Shown here piece after piece: positions 25,681-39,800 of a stretch of 64,000 nt of DNA; positions within the stretch are counted from its first letter, which is position 1, and each line of letters opens with the position of its first letter. This DNA comes from Dromaius novaehollandiae. Taxonomy: Eukaryota; Chordata; Aves; Casuariiformes; Dromaiidae. Location of the stretch: NCBI RefSeq assembly GCF_036370855.1, contig NC_088132.1:64208841-64272840 (forward strand), given 5' to 3'. Position numbers and translations under genes: made by a program. The notes under the pieces are model-generated. The model worked only from the letters and a program-made list of their open reading frames with translations. It did no database searches and was not told the DNA's origin.

Positions 25681-27900
25681 TCATATGAAGAGTCACCAAT
25701 GATATCCAGAGGTATAAATGGCAAGAGTAGGAATAACTTATTTTCTAAAAGCATTCTACAGTGTTCCCTTGTATACATGCGCATATGTACGCCAGATCAC
25801 TCAAGTCTTGATAATATTTTACCCATACATAAGGCAAGTCCACAACCTACACATCTCCAGTTGTTTCCTGAAATGCAGGATCCTAATGACTGCACTGTCA
25901 GAGACACTGAAGAAAAGGAGGAGGATAGGAGATAAGTGCACACGTGGACAACACATCTCAAAGTAGTCTGCTAATAAGAAACTTTTCTTTGAGTGACTGT
26001 CCATACGCATATCTTCACTGAGTGACTCCAAAAAGCAATACTATATAGTTATAATGGAACAATGCAGAGTCCTTCACACAAACAGCGATTCCAGGACTGC
26101 TCTCTACCAAGTGATATTTTGGCTCTAAAATATACTCCAGTAGTGCAGCATTTGGTGAAGGCATAAATAAAACTGGAGATTAATGAGAATAGACACTTAA
26201 GCTCAGATAGGATACACTAACTCACTAAAGGTGGTTCTGCTTCAGCAGTCTTGCAACAGGAAACAACATGAGATGGAGCATGCGAAGGTTAGGATAGCAC
26301 AGAACTCCCAGAGACCAAGCTATCATATAGAGAAGAATAAGAAACAAACAGAAGTCACCATACAAAAGCAGCCATATTAGGATAAGCCAGATCAAAGCAG
26401 TACATCATTTCTTACTATCAGCTAGACCGAGTAACAGATCAGAGGAAAAGCTGCATCACCTGCCTTCACCCAAATGTGAAGCACATATGGCAAGAAATCA
26501 GGAGGCTGGCTGGTTTCAGAGAAGGTCAGAAATTGTCTTCTGATATGTGATGCAAAGAGGTCCATTTCAGAATATCTGTAGACTTGGAAGATGCTAATTC
26601 AGGACACCACACTGTCAGTCTGGTAGTGCAGGAAAATGAAATAGCTCAGGCTACCAGGTGCTTAAAGTTCATCTTCTGAGAATTTTGAATCTGTTGCATC
26701 AATTCCTAAATTCGACCTCTTCCTGGCGGACTGGAAGGAGTTTGCAGTTCTTTACTTCTGAAGATGAAACTCTGTAGTATATTATCACCTGAACCAGGAA
26801 TCTTCCACTTCCCCTAAGGGGACATCTTTCCCTCATATAGCCCCAAACGCCATCAGGCTGATGTGGAGATGCTTGTCCAGCCACCAACAACCTTACCACT
26901 TGCTGAAAAGTATTCCCCCCCTCTTCAAAGCAAGATCCTTGATCCAGACAGGACAGGATGGTAAATGGTCATTTGCTCTGCAAATATGGAAGGGTTACCA
27001 TTCCTCTACAGGAATCACGCTTTTGCCAGGGGAACAAATAACCACATACCAAGACGCTGTCTGACGAAGACAAACAGAATCAACCTTAAATAGCAAGCAT
27101 GCTCTCAGGTATCCTTGCAGGAATTCAAGACGCACATACCACCACAGACCCTGTAAAATCTCACTATGAGATGGAACTTCACATCTCCATCAGAGGATCA
27201 TATCTGCACAAAACAGACCAACAGAAGCAAGGTGTTGGTAGGCACTGAGTTTAGTATCAGAGCAGTACTCTGCTTACCAAGAAGGTACAAACTTTTCTCT
27301 AAAATTGAGGCTTTTGTCACAAGTAAAATAGGATAGATGGATTTTTTCAGATGCAATTGTGTAGGAGAACACAATTAAATTTCCTCCATACTTGATAATA
27401 TTTACCAATGATTGCAATTACAAGGAGAAAAAGTCTTCTTCAGAATTTTGACTGGGTCCAATATGCATCAATGGACAACTTTACTGTAATTAACACTGCA
27501 GCTTCTCTTACCAGTTAAGACAGAAAAAGGCCTTATACAAACTGATGAGGAAGGTCTCTGTCGTCATTCTAGAAGTAATGGAGGAGCCACAGCTCCCCTA
27601 CTATAAACAAAAGTACCCTTCATACCTTTGGCAGGCAAGAGTGTATATCCCTCATCACCAATTGATCAAAAACTGACAACTGACTGATTAAAATTCTTCC
27701 CCTCAAAAGGAGGATGGGAAGGGGAGCCAAGAGGATACAGTACACTGTCAGCAAAGACAGGCTAGATAGAGAAGAGAAATTGTAGTGATTACTGCAAATC
27801 ATACATCTGCGCCAAGTCTGTACGCAGCATTCAGTGATTACTTTCATTAAAGTTGAGCTTTCTGGACTCGGCACTGACAAACTCTATATCCACTAGACAC
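25681..27900. other. Intergenic, possibly derived from an ancient transposable element
   Basis: Words such as TTTGAGTGACTGTCCATACG, GAGTGACTCCAAA and TTCCAGGACTGCTCTC recall an old dispersed sauropsid repeat. The sequence is richer in purine/pyrimidine-balanced, non-AT sequence than its flanks. No intact protein domain or termini were found. Low certainty. Confidence 0.2.
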
Positions 27901-29869
27901 AAAAATGTCTGTGAATCCTTTCCAGAGCATGCTAGAAGCTAACTAAAGGATTAGGCAAGCTTAGTCCAGCAACTTTTTAAGCCTTAAGGCAGCCATTTTT
28001 CCAAAGAAACAAAAATGTATCCTGGAAAAGGATCATGATACAGGGAAGACAGAGAAGGAAGGCTGATGAACAACTAAAATTAAACTGCTCTGGGACAGGA
28101 ACAACCAAAGTTAGAGGTGAAAAATTTGTATTGTTACATACTAGTGAATCAGTGTTCACTCTGCTTTATGTACTCATTTGGGGAGCAAAACGGAAGGGGA
28201 CAGGGTGGGCAAAAGACTGTCTTCATGTTTTCTGAAAGTAAAACAAGAAAAACAAACTTTGATTTAATAAGCCAAACCATTTGAAATAATGTCCATATGT
28301 ATATTCATGACTTCTAAGTGTGAAGAGGAGACAGGATTCCTGATGAACAAGTGAGCTAGCTAGGAAGACAGCAAGGATTGGAAGGCATCTCCCAGGAAAA
28401 TCAAAGTTGAAAGCTCAACAGAAAACTGCTGAGAGTTCCTCAGTGAGTAAGTAAAGGAAGTGTTTCTTAATAAGGGGGGAAGAAAGAGGCCCAACACACT
28501 ACTCAGCTTTGCCTTAACTAATTATAATGCAAGGCTGGCCAGGTCCTTAGTGGGAAGATCAAAGCTTCACCACTTCTATCTCTTACTACAATGAGGGGCA
28601 AACTAAGTAACAGAGCAGGCAGATAACCATTTAGCTAAGGGTTATGCAGAATTTGACACCCCTTTCTGAACGAGCATGAAAGGTACTCTTACAGTTTCTG
28701 CATCTAGAGAAACAAATAATCCGAGTACAACTGTTATTTCTATTATCTCTAAAGAGAGTATTCTCTGTTAAAACCTGCAAATTTCCCAAGTCCATAAACT
28801 TATTATAAAATAAGTGTTCTACGATTATAGAATCTTCCCAAAGGATGAGAAGAGGTGACTTGTCACTAAACCGAAGACAGGAAAAACACTGAAGTCCATG
28901 TCCCACTTTGAGAGATGCCAAGGCAAGAAAGTTTTCAATTAGTAGCAAAATGAGTGCACTTACATACCACGAAGTAACTAGGATAGGCAGAAGACCCTGT
29001 TGATAAGATGAAACAACCAAAAAAACCAATAAAAACTGCATCAAGATGTCAAAGTAAATTTAAAAAAATGTGGGAAAGGGAGGAAGAGATCTGCAATGCA
29101 TACAAGTACCTAAAGCATTATTGATGTGGCAGTTTCCCCCTCCCCCCCAAAAAAATCCCTTTTATCCTTTTAAATTTAGACAAGAGCACAGCATAATATT
29201 CCAATATATAGTGTCAAAATTAACTACACCAACACTTGTATGCCTGTTCCAAGTAAATACCTTACTTAATAGAAACCTCTATTTAAACTAAAAAACTAAA
29301 AATCCCTAAAAAACCCACGTATTTCACATCCTTATCCCAAAATTTTTAGGTGCCACCATATAATCTTTTCCTAAAAAAAAAATTTAAAAGATGGAAAAGA
29401 ACCTCAACTTTATAAATATTTTTGCTTAAGTTTTACATTGCAAATCAGTAATATAAGAAAGTGCAATTCAAAAACATCTTGAAGGAGGGAATGTCTACAT
29501 ATAAGCTATGTTAAAAAAAAAAAAGTATGTGACATCACCAAGACCAGTTGTGCCTACAGATTAATTCTATGTACTGTTTGTACAACCTTGGGAAATATAT
29601 TTAAGCTAAAATGAACCAAATAAAATTAAGTAACACCATATTAGTTTAAGAATGCGTGATTATAAAGAAAACAAGGTTTTACACAAAGTAACTGAAAAAA
29701 GTGCTTATTGCATCGATATACTAGCATTGCTATAAAAGCATGATCTGGTGATAAAAATATTTTTACTCATTCTGAAATGCAGTAGTGACTGCTGCCAGAG
29801 TACATTTAATGTAAATGCAAACAGAACTGTTACTAGATTAAAAAAACCAGTACCCTTGATGCTATGCAC
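27901..29869. other. Intergenic or extended GPBP1 3' UTR
   Basis: AT-rich sequence just beyond the last AATAAA assigned to GPBP1. A 137-codon minus-strand open frame (28631-29044) resembles nothing I know. The proximal part could be transcribed if a longer 3' UTR exists. Confidence 0.5.
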
Positions 29870-29892
29870 TGAGACATTACTCTGTAAATCAG

Positions 29893-29968
29893 TTTATTTC
29901 CCATGTAGTGGACAAATCCAGTCAGTGTAGTTATTTTTCTGCATGTGAATAATTTATCAGTGTTTATT
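29893..29968 (-). promoter_or_regulatory. Candidate distal poly(A) signals of GPBP1 (two AATAAA)
   Basis: AATAAA at 29963-29968 and again at 29893-29898. A T-rich stretch (TGGTTTTTTT) lies beyond the second. With the proximal hexamer this allows alternative polyadenylation of about 0.3 versus 0.7-0.8 kb UTRs. Confidence 0.4.
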
Positions 29969-30363
29969 TTCCCACACAAATATGTTCACTGTGAGAACAC
30001 TGGGTCTTGCAGTACCCCATAAAGCTTTCAAATTAAAGGTTAGTTCTAGAAATTTGGAACTGTAACATTAGGGTTTTTTTGCTATAACAATGACTACACT
30101 ACAAATGGCTAAAGAGCAATTATGTGTGGAAAAAGTAGAACAGTACAACAGCTCAATTAAGGAAAAGAGTTTTAGTGCACTTTGCTCATTTTAGCCAACA
30201 TGCTACATTGCCCTTTTTGCGTACAAAGTGGATTTGAGGATTTCCATTGTAAGAAAGAAATGACCTGGCAAGCAAAACACTGTGTCAACTGCCCTTTTTT
30301 TCCTCATAGTCTTGGACATTTTAAGACAGAAGCTTTGCAAGACATTACACAATTCTTTTTGTT

Positions 30364-30369
30364 TTTATT
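30364..30369 (-). promoter_or_regulatory. Candidate proximal poly(A) signal of GPBP1
   Basis: AATAAA on the minus strand about 300 nt after the stop codon. A T/G-rich stretch (ATTGTGTAATGTCTTG) follows it, as expected for a downstream element. Confidence 0.45.
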
Positions 30370-30664
30370 ATTAAATGAGAAAGTCTGATTTGTTACATTG
30401 TCACATTGCTAGTCAGAAATGCTGCAGTGATGAAGAAAGTCAATGCTGGGTCAACCCAAGTCCTCATTCTACAACATTCGTTTACAAAGAAATTATAGTA
30501 ATGTTCAACACACCCAACACAACATTCCTCGCTTTCTTCAGAGAGAAGTCCATCATTCGTTCTCTAATGGGGTATGTTACTACATAAATTAGATTTTTTT
30601 TGGACAATATACCCCCAAATTTTCGTGAGATCAAAACGAGCTTCTACAGATGTTAGAGAAATCT

Positions 30665-30823
30665 TCACACATCATCATCATCTGATGTATCGCTGCTGCT
30701 TGTCTCAGAATCCTCATTCTCCAGAGCAGGTTTGAAAGTGCTGTTTTTCCAGGGGCTAAATTTAAAGTCACAGATGAGGCCATTTTTCAAAATGCCATTT
30801 TTCCGAAGGCCATTTTTTTGCAA
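30665..30823 (-). CDS. GPBP1: GPBP1 coding exon 10 (residues 420-471 and stop)
   Basis: Opens with three five-residue units (LQKNG, LRKNG, ILKNG), then LICDFKFSPWKNSTFKP and a Ser/Asp-rich acidic tail ending SDDDDV. TGA is at 30665-30667. The acceptor ATTTCAG precedes 30823. The acidic, serine-rich tail has the look of CK2-type phosphorylation substrates, which is inference. Confidence 0.97.
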   Translation of the reverse strand: MQKNGLRKNGILKNGLICDFKFSPWKNSTFKPALENEDSETSSSDTSDDDDV

Positions 30824-33800
30824 CTGAAATAAAAAAAACAAGATGTATTTAGAGATATAAAAAGCTAAGTACTACAATTAAGCTTCAATATTTTCTGGAT
30901 CTTCATCTATGGGCTACAGCAAATCTACAGTACTACCTATTATACATATACACACAAAGAAAAATTCAGCTGAGTGCCTTCACTTTTGGATCAGTTACAC
31001 AGATCCAAGAACCCCTAACTGTGTTAAGTTAGGCTCTTGCAGTGAACAACAGCTTTATCCTCTTCCGCCTCCTCAGATTCCTTGTCCCAATGATCACTCC
31101 TACATGTTCTCTCCTGTGATACAATTCCCCTTTTTTCCAGCCTGCTGCAAACTTGTGTACTAAGGGGGGCAGTGTCTGAAAAGAGGAAGGGGCTCAGGAA
31201 GAAGACATGGGTATTCCATTCTCCATCTACCTGATGCAGTTGGAAAGTTGAGGACGGAAGAAAAAGGAAACAACTAGTTCTAAGAAAAACCCCACAAAAC
31301 TGAAATGTCAATCTCCCTAACCATCAAAATTACTAGAGATCCCCCTCAAACACAGGTATTAAAGACATTCACCTACAAGTTCACAATGGAACATTAACTT
31401 AGCATCACCTGTTCACTAATGACTTTGAATTCCCTCATCTCATCCTCTGTTAGTGGAGCGCATGTTTCATCATTTTCACTGTCTTCCTGCCAGCCCATCT
31501 CCTTTAGCAACCTTTAAAATAAAGAGAACATCATCAAGGAATTTGCTTCATGCACTCAAGACTTTTCAAGCTTTGCCTAGGTAGATAAAGATCTGTAATA
31601 AGTAGATTAATCAGTCCATAATTATTATTTTAAACAAAGAGCTCTTATACAGAAGTATACATCTTTAACTTTTTAAACATAAAGCACAGTGGCTACAAAG
31701 TTACCAGGTCCTTCACAGCTGACCTTGTTTTACCTCTACACACTTGATTTCGAAGGTTGCAAAAATTAAATGGTTAATAGTTTAACAACAGAATATATTC
31801 TTATTTTCAAGCATATATCCACACCATCACTTGCATGTACCAAGTATTACATTTCCTACCACTAGGCTTGGCATACAAAATACAGCCTGCTTTCTCTGCC
31901 AATCCACTAAACGTAGGGCTGCAAAAGCTAAATTTCATACCATCTTGGTCCAAGAGGTAGACCTTTATTTATTAATTGACAGAATTCCAAGATATAACTG
32001 TTCATAGCATAAGCAGCCCAGTTTTTCAAGTAAACTCTTAGGGAAACCAGCCTAAAACTGATGGCTTTCCATATCCTGTTTCAGTGGAATGGCTGCTTTC
32101 CAGAACTACAGCAATAAAGAAAGCAAAAGAGACAAGAATTTGGATCGTACGCATGTTCAGCTGTTGATACATAGGGTTTCTCTTAAAAGCAGATCTGGAG
32201 TTGGCATTATGAACTTTTGGCTATGGAGGTATCAGTTTAATGGGCTGTAGAGATTGACATAAGAAGGTATCCAAGCCAAATGCATTGAATACATCCAGTG
32301 ACCTTGGCTAGAATACGGTATTTGTCATATTCCCAAGGTTCAAGCAGCAAGAGAGCACAATCCAAGCCAGTGTACCTTCATTTTAAAGCAAGAAATTTCC
32401 CCAAAGAGGAAAAGAACGAACACATTTCCTTTGTAAAGCTGGTCTGGCAGAGCAGCAGTAAACATCCTCACAATTGGTGTGAAGCAGCAAAGACTCACAC
32501 CGAGGTAATCTACAGTTTTGTGGATAAAAGAGCAGCCATGAGGAACACTTATGGTGTCCTTCTACAGCAGCCAACACCAGAGACTGTTTCTCACCTCAGA
32601 TCCACAGTATCTTATGCATCAAGTCTGCAGATGGGGACAGTGCACACTGGAGGAGCTGCACTGCTCCTCAGTGATAGAATGGGCAGGCATGATTCAGGAC
32701 CCAATGGCCTTATGTAGTTTCTTTTCTAGCACATGCTAACGTCAGACCCAGGAGAGATTTCTTGGCATTTGCTTGAGTATCACTCTAAGGGCAGATGCTG
32801 ACATGCCAGCATAGACAGACTACATCTAGGAGTGAGTTTTGGGATGAGGGAAAGGGAAGAAATGGGGACAGATTCCTCTGATGCCAAGAGGTTTACAAAG
32901 TACATGCCAGAACTGATACAGGAATCCTAGGGCTGAAGAACACTGAAAATTTGAAAACAGAAGTTAGATAAACTGACAATTGATGTCACATCACGTACTT
33001 CATTTAGCCAGATACCAACAAGAAAAGCCCTTCAACATAACCCTCCGCACACCAAACTCTTAACAGGTGTGCACTGGGCCGACCAGCAGGTAACCAGTGA
33101 CAGCACTGACAATTCTTAAAACCAAAATAAAAGCCTGGAATTTGAGGGGGAGAAAAGGAGAACAGCACCACACAGTTTGTAAAAGAGAAGTTAAAGAAAA
33201 GAAAGGTTTAAAGAACAAATAACAGAAATGGCATCCTCTGTAATGTTTGGACCAAACTGGACAATGTTACAATGAGGAACGGTGTAATCATCAGAAAGCT
33301 GAAGAAATAATATGCAAGTTTTTTTTTTCTTTTAGTAAGAGAAAATGTGCATTTGTACATATACATACAGAAAAAGACTCTCCATTAGTCATGGCCAAAT
33401 TCAGTTCAAGGACAAGTATATTTTTAGCAACAGTAATTTGAGTCAAAAAATTTTACTGCAAGCAAGCTAAGATGTTAATGCTATTATATACAACACAGTG
33501 AAGAGTTATACAGCTTCTGTTAATGTCAATAAAATTTACCTAATTAACTTCTAAGCAACTAATTAGCTAATTAACTTTAAGCAATATCATCTAAACTCAG
33601 CAGGACCACTGTCACTTTAAAGCAGCCCTAGACTTCTGGAAATGCTTAAAAGAATGTGAACCACATTTAAAAAAAGAAAAATATATCTGAAATGAGCCAA
33701 ATTTGAAACCAACAGGATGAGTACACAGTCACTGCATACTGCAACTCCCTCAGCGGAAGGGGAGCCTAAGACATGCTTTATACAAGATGTGCCAATAAGT

Positions 33801-36800
33801 ATGCACAGCTATCCAAAAATTAAGCTGGTCACTTCAAGTCAGATTTATCAGAAACAGACTTACCATACCATGTGTTTACATGCATGTAGAGGTCACAGCT
33901 GAAAGACTGGTACAATACAGAGACACTATGTCTCCAGAATACCACAAGGAAAGAAGCTTGCCCAGAAAGCTGTGAGGGATACTGTTTGAAGTGACCAGTG
34001 AGATTTAGATTCAACTCCTACCTTCTAGTCTAATATTGCTGTTAATAACCTAGAGCAGCAAAGGATTTTTGTCTCCAATACCAATATGGAGGAAAATAAA
34101 GGTGCAGAACAGAGCAGGGTGCATTTCACTTTTCATACTCCTGAGGGAAAAGAGGTCATGAGAGTTCCCTCTGTAGCTACTACAAAAGAAAAGTTCTCTA
34201 GTCCTATGTGTACATAGGATCCATCACTAGAAAAGGATACTGCATTTCTTTAGTTACCAGGAACAGGAGAAATTAAAACAGACCTCACAACAAGCTCCCC
34301 TCTAGACTTTCAGAGCTGTGATTTCCCAGCAGCATCATTCTCTATCAGCTGCTACTAGAGTTACTTCTATGAGATACTACAAATATGTTTCAATCCTTTT
34401 CTGAATTTACTTGCTCCCTTTCCATTGTCTTGTGATACCACTGACAGAGTCGACCAAATTCAGCTATATAAAAATAATTAATTTCCTTATTTCAACAATG
34501 AGGAAAAACTGTGTTACATAAGATGTTAACCTGAGCATTTACAGTACTATTAATACAGACAGGAATTATATGCATTGTTCTTTCAAGATATGCACACATC
34601 ACTATCAGAGATGAAGGTCATAATGCAGTTTGCTTTACTTCTTTATAAAGAAATACATCAAAAATTACTAAAAAGCAAGTTTAAGATGTCAGTACCCAAC
34701 TCTAGGAGAAGCAAATTACATTCCATGTTAAATTAGAAACCATCTAAGAGTTAGACTTTTACAGTATTTTTATGAAATATTTAATACATTCTCAGTTTTC
34801 AGATTCTGATCTCTGAGCTGGTAAGAATTTAAGACAAGCTCATTTACAATGAAGGAACACCTTTTATATAAGAGTACATACCTATGTTCTGCCTCAAGTG
34901 AGCTTGAAAGAACATCCGCCTGAGGGAAAGTTGAAGATCGAATGATCTGTTGAGAAGTAATTGAATCATTTCCATTCTCTTGTGGAATTTCATTTTCAAA
35001 GTTTCGGTTTATATCTCTCTCATGATGAGGACTGTTGCTGTTGTGCAAGTTAAAGGAGTCATCATCCTGTCAAAAATAATTACATAATTCCATTCACAAA
35101 TAATCCTCTGCAAATGCTGAAAGTCAGTGATTCTGTTTTATTTAAATTACTTTTACATGGAAAACCTCTATACTACTTCAAGAAATAATTTGGTTCATAC
35201 TTCAAGAGCTTACAATATCTAGATACTACAGAAACCTTAAATTATGCCACTGATCAAGTAAAGTAGAAAGCAGTAACTCCATGCTCTGCCTCAAACTGTT
35301 TTTCTACACAGTTTGTTTCAAACATATCTTAAAATCCAAACTTAAATAAGTTGGCTTTCATATTTTAAGAAATGGTAAGTTATCTGTTGAAATTACTAAC
35401 GAGGTTTCTAACTGAATAAATATCAGAGCTGTATGTGTCAGGAACAGTTTGAAAGCAAGAGAATTAAGTTTACATCATTTAAGAAGCAGGCTACAGCCAC
35501 CATACTGCAACCAGCAAATTCATCTGCCACAAATTCAAAACAATCAGATGTCGCTCTTTAAACCTAGCCAACATCTTCCCCTACACACACACACCACAGC
35601 ACTTCTCAGGCTGTTGTTACGGGAACGATACCTTATCTAGCCAAGAAATAAGAACTAGGAAGAAAGTGCATTTAAAAAGCTGATTGTTTAAGTTCACTCA
35701 GATATTAGAAGCTCTTGAATCAAAAGAAACATCTCTGGCTAGAGGATTTCACTCATTCAGCAACTTGTAACTCTTAGTCAGTAATTAGCCAAGTAAACGT
35801 AGAAGTTTTATCAACTGTAAAAAACAAAACAAGAACAAAAAAGAAAGAGCAGGATTTTCTAGCTAACACCCTTTTGACCATAAAACCCCTACACATGGTG
35901 TGTAACATCATTATCCACTGCAGGAGGCAATCACTCAATCAGCCAGCTCTGCACTTGTGAGAAATCATACTTCAGAGTCCAGGATCAAGACCATCATCAT
36001 CATGCCCCTTCTGTTCGCAGTGTTACCTGCTTCCAGAAATTTTAGAATGATGAGCAAATATTTAAGAACAAATATTCCAGTAAACACATGTTCAGCTGTT
36101 AACCTCTAATGTTAACCTCTAATAAACAATATGTTGTTCAGATGATCAAAGAAAATCCATAGAAATATTAAACAATTTTAATATATTAGGGCAAAATAAG
36201 CATGATTTGGCCGCCGAATATGATTTGCCTCATTATTTTAGAGATGAAGTCTGTTACAGCAAGCTTTAATATCCCATCACCAGGATAATATTATGGAAGA
36301 CTTGTGTGGATATCTCCCTGTCCACTCAGGTGCACACTATGCCTTCTCGTTATGATCACTAAAATGAATTTGGAAGTAGGACAACTATTACAAGTACATG
36401 ATTTGTTAACCTTTAACCTCTTTTGATGTCTGTTAGTGAAACAGCAATGGCAGGGAACAAAATATATGGACCTAACAGCAAATACTACAGATGACACCTT
36501 ATGTATACCTGTCCAAGGACTTTAAGACTTTCCGCAACTAAAATGCTATTTTTTTCAAAATGTACTAATTCTGAATGTCAGCTGTGTACAATGGGATAAC
36601 CAAATGTCTTTGGTGTATGTATCATCAAGATATTAAGAACTCAAGACAATTTCAGGACCAGAAACTCCCACCAAGCTCATATATTATTTTACAGAATTCT
36701 GAAGTTCAAGATAGCACTTGCCAAAATATCTTTTTAATCTTAAAATCAAACTCTTTCTCCACTTCTTAAACACACACAAATATCATCACGCCCAACACCC

Positions 36801-39800
36801 ACCTCAAGGAAAACATGCTCAGCCACATAATACTTAAATATATGGTCTGTATCTTTCCATTAAGTTGTACAGTCCCATTACAGCAAATTTTATTAGAAAA
36901 CATGAAATAAAAACAGGGTCAGAAGTCACTCATCCCATTATAAGGAATGCACACTGGCATCACTTCTCTTATTTCTCTGAATCATAATAATCCTTTCCCC
37001 AAAACATCCATTTTATTAATTTTGCTGATTTGTCCTTTGTGCCTTTTTCACACTCTAAACCACTTCACTCATTTACAACAAACATAGGCTTGGAATAGCT
37101 TCATCCTGGAAAATACATTACTTGACTAAGCATGACAAGAATGCTTATGGCTTATTGCTGGCTGGCAGCACTGACGCATTATATCCTCAGGTGCCAGCTA
37201 AACACTGCATAAGCTGATCCATGCTGAAAGAAATCTGACACATTATATCATATACAGAATGTACATATACATCCCAGTTCTCAATTAGGAAATAAAAAGA
37301 CAGATTCTTTATATATGCATAAATCAAACTATTGCTCCTACGACTAGACTAAGAGGAGAGAACTTCTGGCTATCTAAACACTCCAATTCGATAGAAAACA
37401 GTCTGAGAAATAGAACTCTAAAGGCTTGGATCACATTTTTTCATCAATTGTTTTATAGGATGACAGTCAAGATGTGAAACACTGCTCTACAGAAAGATTA
37501 GGTTAGTGTACTAAGCTTATTCTTTTTGTTGTTTCTTAAGATACAGGACTAAGACATGGTGCTATTCATATACATGAACAGATCCTGCAGGAAAAAAAAC
37601 AGCTAAGTAGCACTGGAGAAAGAAGTAACTGGGTTTTTAAAATGCATCAAAAAGTCTTGGTTTCCTGTATTTAGAGATCCAAGGCTTAACTGTATCACAA
37701 GTGTCTCCAATGAACTTATTTTCTCGGCATAGCGTATCTGTTTACAGCCAAAGAAAAAGTAATTTATGTTCAGTCCGAAACCTGTCATTGCTATATCTAT
37801 AGGAGCTTTGAACCAAACTACCTTCTCTTGCCCAGCATGATTCTCATCTTCATGTTCCTCTTCCACTCTATCTCGTTTCAATGCTTTCAAAAATTCACTC
37901 TTCTTATCAGTTCGCATTCTTGTCAATTTTGTTAAACGAGGCTGACCAACTTTGTCAACAGGGGATGAAGAATTTGACCGATTACACTAAGGGAGGGGTG
38001 AGAAAGATAAGAATATTAGAAGATTATTCATTCAGAAAACTTTGAACAAAAGACAAAAAGCTTCTAAAGTACCTATAGTTTCAGGTTTCATGTATGTCCA
38101 CATTCAAAACCAAGGAGAAACATATTTCTATTTCAGTATAAATAGTTCTTATGTGTGATGCATATTTATGAATTTATGGAGATGCAGACTTATGGAGCAT
38201 TCTTAATGAAAGGTGGACCTCCATGAAACATATCACACATTAGCAGTTTTTAAGTTTAAACCTATGAGGTTATACTTCCCATGCATCATTTTTACTGCAT
38301 ATCAAACCTGCAAAGCAAACTGTCAAGCACTCAAAGGCCACTGACATTCCTTCCCTATTTCTATATTAACATCCACAAAAATGCTATTTAAAACAGTTCT
38401 ACATAAATGTATTAATCCAGTCAAGTAATCAAGCTAAAAAATGGACAGATTTGATAACAAAGAAAAAAACCCAAAGATTTGCTTTACCTCTTTCACTGAA
38501 TTCTGTGATACACTAAATGCCTTGGCAGTTGATTTGAAAGCACTGAAGTTGCCAATACTATATGCAGATTCATGAGGAAATGGATTCCCAAGTTTATTTT
38601 CTTTTGTTTGGCTTTTCCACTGTGTCGGCTAAACAAAAGTTTAAAGAAAAATTTAAAGACTCATTAACTATAACATGATTGTTTCCAAGAATCTTTAGAA
38701 AAATGATTAAGCAAAACTGAATCAGCAAAACTAAATCTACAACCATAATTTAGTGCAAACACCTTTCTCTTGTGGAAAGGACAGACTCCTTTTAAGTAAT
38801 TCATCCTCTCTCAAATACTGTTCACGCCTTTAACATAAAGAGTTAAATTTAAAAACAATCAAGACCCTGATATTTGATGCATTAAGAACTGAAATGTAAG
38901 AGCTTTTCATATCTGAAAGTATTGTTTTTAATGCAGTAAGTAAGAGAGCTAATAACAACTCCATGAGACGCCTTCAGGGGCACAGAAAAATTCCAGAAGG
39001 AAATCAGGAGATGAACAGGGAATGTTGCAAAAAGAAAGGGACCAAAATGACTCTACTAGATTGCAACATCACTACATCAATAACTGGAATAAGTTCTGAA
39101 GGTAGTTTTATGCAAACTAAAGTTTTTCAGTAGGTATTTACTCTTCTGTTAAAAACACACAGAAAAAAGGCACTGCTACTCCATAAGTTAGAAAATCCTT
39201 CTCACACTCACCTGGACAGCTCTTGCACACCTCAAAAAAAGGTAAGTCAGAAATAAAGAGAGATCAAAACACAGTACAGTTTAAAAAGAAAAATAAAGAA
39301 AAGTGTTTCCAGACACTTTCAGGGTATGCTACAATTAAAGTACACAAGACTTGAAAGCATAATACTCTAAGAACAGTATTCTTCGGGTGAAACAAGCACA
39401 TTCAGAATTAGAGCATAATTTTTTTCAGCATGTTATTCATGCCACCAGTATCCAAAACTTACTTTTGCAGGTGGAGTGGCTGGTTTAGGGACTAATCCTT
39501 TATAAACACTTGTGCCGGTTCCATTCTTGACTGACTGTGAATGAAGACTTCCTACTACAGGGAATCCAGATATCTGCAATTCTTTAGTACTGCCCTTCTT
39601 AATGACCAGCATTCTTGGAGATCTAGACTTAGGATTCAAAGGATACTCTGAAGGGGGGGAAGAGGAGGGAGGAAAAATGTTTTTATTATATAAAAATACA
39701 CACACACTTAAGTTTCTAGTTACAGGGTGCTAGGTAGTCATACAGTCCAGAGCAAACAGGAACTTAGTCCAGCATTAGCTTCATCAGTAACACACTGTAC

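Larger units (their letters stand above)
29870..30664 (-). other. GPBP1: GPBP1 3' UTR (end uncertain)
   Basis: AT-rich sequence follows the stop codon. Three AATAAA hexamers lie on the minus strand at 30364-30369, 29963-29968 and 29893-29898, and an ATTAAA at 29805-29810. I set the far end just beyond the third AATAAA, giving about 0.8 kb. A shorter form of about 0.3 kb using the first hexamer is equally possible, and a longer one cannot be excluded. Confidence 0.5.

Noticed and set aside
32298..32717. 139-codon open frame antisense within a GPBP1 intron
   Set aside because: No similarity to any protein I know, and overlapping frames are also open.
34770..34881. Continuation of the exon 8 frame into the intron (minus strand)
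   Set aside because: Same reasoning: the CATAG/GTATGT donor and the phase-matched exon 9 define the true end.
37603..37821. Continuation of the exon 7 frame into the intron (minus strand)
   Set aside because: The frame stays open past the GT donor, but homology stops exactly at the splice site and exon 8 continues the protein.
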